Assembly: GCA_003229345.1 (NCBI GenBank)
Contig: QIDN01000375.1
Location: forward strand, 1 to 8,894
Length of the DNA stretch: 8,894 bases
Direction: 5' to 3'
Origin: Nitrospirota bacterium
GTDB lineage: Bacteria > Nitrospinota > Nitrospinia > Nitrospinales > Nitrospinaceae
Shown here: positions 5,067 through 8,894 of the stretch, in pieces
Numbering within the stretch: position 1 is the stretch's first letter
Layout of the letters: each line of letters opens with the position of its first letter
Made by a program: the position numbers and the translations under genes
The notes under the pieces: model-generated
Told to the model about the DNA's origin: nothing
Databases searched by the model: none
Seen by the model: the letters and a program-made list of their open reading frames with translations, nothing else

Positions 5067-6480
5067 GGACGCTCTCTTCAGGTTGAGTGGTTCTGGCCCA
5101 GGAGGTTTCAATCAATTCCCTCAAATCGCTTCCATCAGCGGGAAAGGAAGCCATTCCATATTCGAATTCCAACTCTATCTTGGTTTCTTCCAAGGTAAGG
5201 GAAATCCGGGATAAGGCTTCACGGACGGAATATTCGAGTTCGTGGGTTTCCTGTTCGTTGATGCCCATCAGTATTAGAACCAATCCTTCATCAGAATGTC
5301 TCACGAATATTTTCAGAGGATCAATCTTATCGGACAGGTATGTGATAATCTGATCCAGAAGGAGGTCGGATCTCTCCTGACGCTTTTCCTTAAAAAGGGT
5401 ACCTGCATTTTCAATGCGTATGGACATGACCGATGCCGGACTGTTTCTCTTGATGATTTCGGCTTCGAAGGCCTTCACATGCACGGGTAAAAAATGTTGA
5501 GAAGACTGTGGCGTCGTTTCACTCCGATTTAAAATAAGCTCAGGTTGCGGTGGGGTGTTCCTTTGGTCCAGTGCCGAAGCAACAAAGTTGGTCATGAGCG
5601 TTAAACGATCCATGTCCGGTTGTTTCAGGCCGTTGCGCGCGCGGGTGGCGCAGACTACCAGGCCCAGCATTCGTTTTTCGTTAGCGATGGGGGCGGCCAT
5701 GACCGATCCGAAGGATACCGAAGGTTCGTCCTCGGAAAAGACAATCCAGGGATGGTTCAGCGTGTTGGGAACCAGCATGGGTTGGCCACTGTCCAGGCAG
5801 GCCCCGCAGATTCCAGTTCCGGACGCTACGGTTAAGGACTTCAGGCCCTGGCCCCAGCCTTTGCTATGGGTGATCCGCCCGGTGCCATCGCTTTCAAACC
5901 AGATGACTGCAGTGGCGTCGCACTGAATCAGGGAACGTGGGATATGCAGAAACCGTTCGCTGAGTGCTTTGCGGTGCGGGGAATCGTTGAGAAATCGGCA
6001 CCATTTCATCATTTGCTGAAAGTCGGCAGGTTCGCCTTCGATCCAGTTGGGAGTTTTCTTTTCAAGGCTCAAGTACCAGGCCATTTGATCGGCAAAGCCA
6101 CTAATCAGTTTCTGGAGCTTCGGAGTAAAACTGTAATTCTCTTTGGAGTCGACGACCAGAACACCTTCCAGTTCACGACGCACTACAGGGACGACCATGA
6201 GACCCTTGATTTCCTCCGGTTGGGAATACCACTCCAGATGGGAAGCATCGGCTCCCGCAAAATCATCAATGCGGGTATCCCTGTGCAGAGCCACCTGGCC
6301 CAACAAACCTTCTCCAATGGCAAACGTCGCATCGGTTTTTAAATGAGAACTGAGAGTTAGATTAGAACGTAACTTTAAAGTACCTTCCTCAAGATTGACC
6401 GTGTAGAGAGCGGTGGTGAAAGCGTCCGCGACATTACTGGTCAGTTCAATCAGGTTTGTGAGGGCATTTTTGGAGGACAT
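5059..6480 (-). CDS. Double GAF protein with degenerate GGDEF-like domain
   Basis: This 473-residue protein has no signal or membrane segment, so it should be a cytoplasmic regulator. A first GAF domain spans about 6-138 (GEGLLGQVALHR, then EIKGLMVVPVVRRELEGVLVVDS). A second spans about 168-306 (GTGICGACLDSGQPMLVPN, then GSVMAAPIANEKRMLGLVVCA). The C-terminal 335-463 follows the layout of a GGDEF domain: a FEAEI helix, a VMSIRI strand, FVRHSDEGLVLIL where RYGGDEF would be, and YGMASFPADGSDLRELIE near the end. The catalytic GGDEF signature is replaced by RHSDEG, so diguanylate cyclase activity is unlikely. GAF domains bind small molecules or mediate dimerisation; the ligand here is unknown, though several cysteines (224, 227, 277) sit in GAF2. 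ATG 6480 is preferred to the upstream TTG at 6504; neither has a good ribosome site. It overlaps mreB and may link signalling to cell shape. Confidence 0.85.
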   Translation of the reverse strand: MSSKNALTNLIELTSNVADAFTTALYTVNLEEGTLKLRSNLTLSSHLKTDATFAIGEGLLGQVALHRDTRIDDFAGADASHLEWYSQPEEIKGLMVVPVVRRELEGVLVVDSKENYSFTPKLQKLISGFADQMAWYLSLEKKTPNWIEGEPADFQQMMKWCRFLNDSPHRKALSERFLHIPRSLIQCDATAVIWFESDGTGRITHSKGWGQGLKSLTVASGTGICGACLDSGQPMLVPNTLNHPWIVFSEDEPSVSFGSVMAAPIANEKRMLGLVVCATRARNGLKQPDMDRLTLMTNFVASALDQRNTPPQPELILNRSETTPQSSQHFLPVHVKAFEAEIIKRNSPASVMSIRIENAGTLFKEKRQERSDLLLDQIITYLSDKIDPLKIFVRHSDEGLVLILMGINEQETHELEYSVREALSRISLTLEETKIELEFEYGMASFPADGSDLRELIETSWARTTQPEESVHG

Positions 6481-6513
6481 AGGATATAAAGACTTCGGGC
6501 TCAAATCGTTCGA

Positions 6514-6542
6514 TTTTTAAAAATAAACACCGGTCCACTCAA
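6514..6542 (-). promoter_or_regulatory. Candidate proximal promoter of GAF-mreB
   Basis: TTGAGT (6542-6537), 17 bases, then TAAAAA (6519-6514) on the minus strand, each matching four of six consensus positions. It would give a leader of about 27 bases. It is the weaker of two candidates upstream of the GAF gene. Confidence 0.3.
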
Positions 6543-6684
6543 AGTGTGCCCGCTTGCAGTGGATCCGCGCAATTCACCAAAAACCATGACGGGGCGGTGT
6601 GCCGACTCCACCTGAAACGGATGGTGGCGACGGATCAACCCTCCTCTGGAATGTGATGGGAAGAAAAACTCTTTCAAAATAAAC

Positions 6685-6713
6685 ATTTTAAAGGGTGTTA
6701 CAGCAGGTGTCAA
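6685..6713 (-). promoter_or_regulatory. Strong sigma70-like distal promoter of GAF-mreB
   Basis: A consensus TTGACA (6713-6708) is followed after exactly 17 bases by TAAAAT (6690-6685), five of six matches to TATAAT. Transcription would begin near 6678, about 200 bases before the GAF start codon. It points away from the tRNA promoter 71 bases to its right, so the two units are divergently transcribed. Confidence 0.6.
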
Positions 6714-6762
6714 TCTTTTTGGGGTCGGTAAAGCCCTCTATTTACGTGAGTTTCGCTAACAG

Positions 6763-6783
6763 GGGGTTTAACAATTAAACTCC
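6763..6783. repeat. Inverted repeat abutting the tRNA-Val promoter
   Basis: GGGGTTTAA, three bases, then TTAAACTCC form a 9-bp inverted repeat with one G-T pair. Its right edge touches the -35 box TTGACA. The position suits an operator or activator site, but no regulator can be named. Confidence 0.4.
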
Positions 6784-6813
6784 TTGACAGGGGTGGGGAG
6801 CGGTTACTATACT
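6784..6813 (+). promoter_or_regulatory. Consensus promoter for tRNA-Val
   Basis: TTGACA (6784-6789), an 18-base spacer, and TATACT (6808-6813) are near-consensus sigma70 elements. The spacer is G-rich in the discriminator-distal part. Transcription would start near 6820, some 38 bases before the mature tRNA, as expected for a tRNA precursor. It may also drive tRNA-Asp. Confidence 0.75.
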
Positions 6814-6857
6814 TCAACCTTCTTTTTAAGGGTTTCCCGACCTGAGAGGAAAAATTT

Positions 6858-6933
6858 GGGCTGATAGCTCAGTTGGGAGAGCATCGGCCTTACAAGCCGA
6901 GGGTCACAGGTTCGAGCCCTGTTCAGCCCACCA
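6858..6933 (+). tRNA. tRNA-Val (anticodon UAC)
   Basis: A complete cloverleaf of 76 bases with encoded CCA. Acceptor GGGCTGA pairs with TCAGCCC; the D arm is GCTC/GAGC; the anticodon stem TCGGC/GCCGA encloses the loop CTTACAA with anticodon TAC; the T arm ACAGG/CCTGT encloses TTCGAGC. The discriminator base is A. It decodes GUA and, with wobble, other valine codons. Translating its opposite strand gives the well-known spurious GLNRARTCDPR-like peptide, which is not a gene. Confidence 0.97.
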
Positions 6934-7025
6934 TTTTTTTCTTCTCCTGCCCGGAGGGGGAACTGGCTGGCCGGTAACGTCCAGAGAAAACTCTTGGGTC
7001 GCAATACACGGTTTTTAATTTACCA

Positions 7026-7067
7026 GCGGCGGTTCGCCGCCCGGGCAAGGCCCGGAGCAAATTTTGC
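7026..7067. repeat. Three tandem short hairpins in the inter-tRNA spacer
   Basis: Three short inverted repeats follow each other directly: GCGGCG-GTT-CGCCGC (7026-7040), CCGGGC-AAG-GCCCGG wait-free at 7041-7055 with overlapping loop bases, and GCAAA-T-TTTGC (7057-7067). They lie in the 263-base spacer between the two tRNAs. No long T-run follows, so they are not a standard terminator. They could be processing signals, part of a small RNA, or the remnant of a repetitive element. Confidence 0.5.
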
Positions 7068-7123
7068 AGAGGCGTCAGGGCACGATCCCACAAGTTACCT
7101 TCGCCAGCAAAGTTGTTAAAAGT

Positions 7124-7149
7124 TGCCTGCGGAGGTACTCCGCCTTGCA
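7124..7149. repeat. Inverted repeat upstream of tRNA-Asp
   Basis: GCGGAG-GTA-CTCCGC (7129-7143) forms a perfect six-bp stem, and flanking TTGC (7124-7127... ) and GCAA can extend it across a small internal loop. It is the fourth hairpin in the inter-tRNA spacer. Function is unknown; it could slow transcription or mark an RNA processing site ahead of tRNA-Asp. Confidence 0.45.
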
Positions 7150-7173
7150 AAACAAACCTGCTTGGGGGAAAAT
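7145..7173 (+). promoter_or_regulatory. Weak candidate promoter for tRNA-Asp
   Basis: TTGCAA (7145-7150), 17 bases, then GAAAAT (7168-7173), each four of six matches. It would start transcription about 17 bases before the tRNA. Read-through from the stronger tRNA-Val promoter is an equally good explanation. Confidence 0.25.
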
Positions 7174-7196
7174 GCTTCCTTAAACACCACGACCGC

Positions 7197-7273
<77 letters not shown>

Positions 7274-7279
7274 TTTTTT

Positions 7280-7310
7280 GAGTTAGCCCACCCCGGCTAG
7301 CTCTTTTTTT
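7280..7310 (+). terminator. Intrinsic terminator after tRNA-Asp
   Basis: GAGTTAGCC (7280-7288) pairs with GGCTAGCTC (7295-7303) with one G-U pair and a six-base loop, followed at once by seven T. This is a textbook Rho-independent terminator seven bases after the tRNA CCA. Its opposite strand lacks a T-run after the stem, so it acts only on plus-strand transcripts. Confidence 0.9.
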
Positions 7311-7346
7311 ATTTGGAAAGCTTAATAGTCCAGTCTCCTGCGTCAA

Positions 7347-7454
7347 TCAATTCATTTTGCGGATTTCCACGGAGGCGTAGGTATAGTTGTCCGGGCCGGC
7401 GGCGCAATTGGAGGTGATCCAGAATGGGTGTTTTCCGTCAGGTGTTGCCGCCGA
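7347..7454 (-). pseudogene. Possible gene-tail remnant after the VIT1-like gene
   Basis: A minus-strand frame with no start codon runs from a stop at 7455 to a TGA at 7349-7347. Beyond the end of the VIT1-like gene it reads DGKHPFWITSNCAAGPDNYT, then YASVEIRKMN. Most of its codons end in C or G, as in the real genes here, and the residue mix looks natural. It could be the last 30 codons of a gene whose front was lost when the VIT1-like gene took this place. It matches no family I recognise and could be chance. Confidence 0.25.
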
Positions 7455-8031
7455 TCAGGAAAATAATTCCTGCGGTGACGAGGCCGATGAGAACTGCACG
7501 CAGGCCCGACCACAGCCAGAACGTGCCGCTGATCCGTCCCAGAAAAATTCCCAGAAACAGAATCGCCAGAAAAGAAAAGGCGATGCCGGTTTCCAACGGC
7601 CCCAGCGGCAGGGGTAAACCCATTCCCGCTTCTTCCAGCCACAAGGGAGCGATGATGAACAGGGAGATTAAAAACGGCGACAGGCCATTGATCGCGGCGA
7701 TCACCCAGGGGGTGATCTGGCTGGCTTTACCGTAGTCGGACCCTTCCAGCGGTGCTACCAGTGATTCTTCGAGTTCCTTCAGTTCCTTTTTTCGTTCTTC
7801 TGTTTCGCTGAGAAGGGCGCTGGTGAACCCGCTGATGCCCAAAGCAACCGCCGCCCCCAGGCAGGCGCTGATGGCGACGACCAGGGGTACTTCTCCGCCG
7901 GTGTAAAATCCGAGAAGGATTCCGAGCATGGTCAACGCGCCGTCGAATCCGTTGGTGACGAAGTAGCGGCGCGCGATCTGTCCTGCCTGGCTGAGTTTCC
8001 ACAGCGACCGGATTTGTCGGATCAATGGCAT
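7438..8031 (-). CDS. VIT1/CCC1-family membrane transporter
   Basis: This 197-residue membrane protein has the CCC1/VIT1 layout. The N-terminal RYFVTNGFDGALTMLGILLG (22-41) matches the family's first-helix signature with its Asp30. The segments are TM1 about 28-46, TM2 about 49-73, an acidic cytosolic stretch SETEERKKELKELEES (75-90), then TM3 about 108-132, TM4 148-168 and TM5 175-195. In yeast CCC1 and plant VIT1 the TM2-TM3 segment binds iron or manganese and the protein exports the metal by proton antiport; in this short prokaryotic subgroup the substrate is not established. DUF211 is encoded just upstream. ATG 8031 begins a proper amphipathic N-terminus, but its ribosome site is weak. Metal transport is the likely role; the specific ion is open. 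Confidence 0.82.
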   Translation of the reverse strand: MPLIRQIRSLWKLSQAGQIARRYFVTNGFDGALTMLGILLGFYTGGEVPLVVAISACLGAAVALGISGFTSALLSETEERKKELKELEESLVAPLEGSDYGKASQITPWVIAAINGLSPFLISLFIIAPLWLEEAGMGLPLPLGPLETGIAFSFLAILFLGIFLGRISGTFWLWSGLRAVLIGLVTAGIIFLIGGNT

Positions 8032-8083
8032 GGGGTCATTTTATTGGGTGGTAATGAAATTAGAAAGGAGATCGTTACGCAAC

Positions 8084-8116
8084 GTTGTCACCCTTCGACA
8101 GGCTCAGGATGACAAC
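8084..8116. repeat. Palindromic interspersed repeat (CCCTTCGACAGGCTCAGG core)
   Basis: GTTGTCACCCT (8084-8094) pairs with AGGATGACAAC (8106-8116) with one G-T position, around an 11-base loop TCGACAGGCTC. The sequence CCCTTCGACAGGCTCAGG flanked by TGTCA/TGACA is a repeat I recall from intergenic regions of many unrelated bacteria. Here it starts one base after the DUF211 stop codon and precedes the VIT1-like gene, so it may end or stabilise the DUF211 part of the transcript. Confidence 0.75.
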
Positions 8117-8117
8117 T

Positions 8118-8393
8118 CTATTCGGAAGAAGCCGGTGGGCTGCCTTCCGCTTCCACTTCGTCGACACTGTGAATGGTGCCGCCCATTTTTTTGATGGCCT
8201 GGCCGATTTCTTCGAAGCGGATATCCTCTCCTTCAATCACCACAATAACGCTCTCGGTATTTTCGTCGACTTCCTCCACCCGGAGATTCACCCGGTACCC
8301 CGGATCGAGGTCCGCCAGGGTTTGGGAAAACTCCAGCGCACCGGGTTGATGTGGTTTCAACACATCTAGAAGAATGCGTTTTACGATGGCCAT
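8118..8393 (-). CDS. DUF211 family protein
   Basis: This 91-residue protein matches DUF211, a small ferredoxin-like-fold family common in archaea and scattered in bacteria. The typical N-terminus is present (VKRILLDVLKPHQPGALEF), as are the EEVDENTESVIVVIEGEDI strand region (40-58) and the GGTIHSVDEVEA end (71-82). Structures of family members form large oligomers, but no biochemical function is established. The frame is open upstream to 8468, but ATG 8393 is chosen because the family begins there; GGAG lies twelve bases upstream, somewhat far. The last residues, GSPPASSE, are a short non-conserved tail. It is followed at 87 bases by the VIT1-like transporter, so a role with metals is a reasonable but unproved guess. 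Confidence 0.9.
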   Translation of the reverse strand: MAIVKRILLDVLKPHQPGALEFSQTLADLDPGYRVNLRVEEVDENTESVIVVIEGEDIRFEEIGQAIKKMGGTIHSVDEVEAEGSPPASSE

Positions 8394-8456
8394 TTTTTGT
8401 TCGTTCTCCAACAGGTTTGCAGAGTCATTAGTGATACAATTGGAGTGTCTCCGGCG

Positions 8457-8484
8457 TTGGCAGACCAAGGTATCCGATTATAAC
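8457..8484. promoter_or_regulatory. Overlapping divergent promoter-like elements
   Basis: On the plus strand TTGGCA (8457-8462), 16 bases, and TATAAC (8479-8484) could serve the antiporter gene with a leader of roughly 115 bases. On the minus strand a perfect TATAAT (8482-8477) points to DUF211, but no -35 box is seen at the right distance. The two would compete for the same bases. The rest of the 8394-8607 gap is AT-rich near 8550-8590 and has nothing else I can name. Confidence 0.3.
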
Positions 8485-8607
8485 CTAAATTCGGGGCGAA
8501 CGCGGGTATTGTCTCCATGGTTTCAGACGGTATGAATTTCTGGTGTTCTACAGCTTTGTTGTTAAATTTTGATTGGTTTGAATTTAAATCATCGAGGACG
8601 GGGATCA

Positions 8608-8894
8608 ATGGAAACTTCTGTAGTGATATCGGGATATCAGATCGCTGCCTTTTTGCTTGGGCTTGCCGCTCTGTTCAGTTACATCAATGAACGTTTTTTG
8701 AAGATGCCGGCCACAATTGGATTATTTCTCCTGGCATCGGTTCTAGCTATTTTTGTCTGGGTTTGCCAGTTAGTGTCTCCCGTACACATTCATAAATTGA
8801 TCTATACGTTTATTGAACACCTCCATTTCGGCGATGTGCTGATGCAGGGCATGTTGAGCTTTCTACTTTTTGCGGGAGCCTTGCATGTTCCCAT
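8608..8894 (+). CDS. CPA1-type Na+/H+ antiporter, N-terminal part (cut by window)
   Basis: The first 95 codons of a membrane protein run off the right edge. Helices are visible at about 8-25 (GYQIAAFLLGLAALFSYI), 37-57 (IGLFLLASVLAIFVWVCQLV) and a third beginning near 78. The opening and the sequence MLSFLLFAGALHV (81-93) are typical of bacterial CPA1 sodium/proton antiporters of the NhaP/YjcE group, which exchange cytoplasmic Na+ for protons across the inner membrane. The ion-binding residues lie beyond the window, so the transported ion is not shown. The ATG at 8608 has GGGG four bases upstream and GAGG further back. It is divergent from DUF211. Confidence 0.8.
   Translation, partial: METSVVISGYQIAAFLLGLAALFSYINERFLKMPATIGLFLLASVLAIFVWVCQLVSPVHIHKLIYTFIEHLHFGDVLMQGMLSFLLFAGALHVP

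Larger units (their letters stand above)
6481..6857. other. Divergent intergenic region between GAF gene and tRNA-Val
   Basis: This 377-base stretch contains two candidate minus-strand promoters for the GAF-mreB unit, a 9-bp inverted repeat and the plus-strand tRNA promoter. A minus-strand frame (6686-6501, about 61 codons) is open in the putative leader, but its ATG lies inside the upstream -10 box and it resembles no family I know, so I do not call it a gene. If transcription starts near 6678, the GAF mRNA has a leader of about 200 bases; I see no known riboswitch consensus in it. Confidence 0.6.

Noticed and set aside
6501..6713. Minus-strand 70-codon frame upstream of the GAF gene
   Set aside because: Its ATG codons at the front lie in or before the predicted -10 box, there is no spaced Shine-Dalgarno, and the residues match no family I know.
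6807..7004. Minus-strand frame containing GLNRARTCDPRLVRPMLSQLSY
   Set aside because: It is the antisense translation of tRNA-Val, a common annotation artefact.
7026..7149. Tandem hairpins considered as a CRISPR array
   Set aside because: The hairpins differ in sequence, there is no repeated unit with regular spacers, and no cas gene is in the window.
7352..7642. Minus-strand frame of 96 codons overlapping the VIT1-like gene
   Set aside because: It is an Arg/Pro-rich alternative frame of the transporter gene, without family features.

Overview
The window reads as part of a Gram-negative bacterial chromosome: a periplasmic thioredoxin, MreB, a CPA1-type antiporter and two tRNA genes with encoded CCA. 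The overall look (compact operons, moderate to high GC, this mix of families) would suit Nitrospinota or a neighbouring phylum, but that is an impression and not a demonstrated assignment. Nearly everything left of 6.5 kb is on the minus strand.

Region 1-3230 (minus) is a five-gene run behind a good sigma70-like promoter: a JAMM/MPN metalloprotease of the bacterial Mec/CysO-peptidase type, an Allochromatium-type 2[4Fe-4S] ferredoxin, a NifU C-terminal (Nfu) scaffold, a TlpA-like periplasmic thioredoxin, and a large open frame that fuses a SUMF1 (FGE-sulfatase) fold to a CcdA membrane reductase domain and runs off the left edge. The set suggests sulfur-carrier or Fe-S handling on the cytoplasmic side and thiol reduction on the periplasmic side, linked by CcdA carrying electrons across the membrane. 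The fusion is the most unusual object here.

Region 3314-4013 (minus) is a two-gene unit with its own promoter: a cysteine-rich zinc-ribbon-like protein of unknown function, overlapping by 7 bases a small 2Fe-2S ferredoxin.

Region 4020-6713 (minus) is another overlapping pair: a soluble protein with two GAF domains and a degenerate GGDEF-like domain, followed by mreB, whose start overlaps the upstream stop by 8 bases. No mreC or mreD is next to it. A strong promoter about 200 bases upstream implies a long leader.

Region 6714-7310 (plus) holds tRNA-Val(UAC) and tRNA-Asp(GUC), with a consensus promoter before the first, an intrinsic terminator after the second, and a spacer packed with short hairpins.

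Region 7347-8393 (minus) contains DUF211 followed by a VIT1/CCC1-family membrane protein, separated by a copy of a palindrome with the familiar core CCCTTCGACAGGCTCAGG. After the VIT1-like gene lies a short coding-looking tail that may be a gene remnant. On the plus strand the window ends inside a CPA1-type Na+/H+ antiporter gene. Thus a cation antiporter and a putative metal transporter unit are divergently arranged around a 214-base intergenic region.
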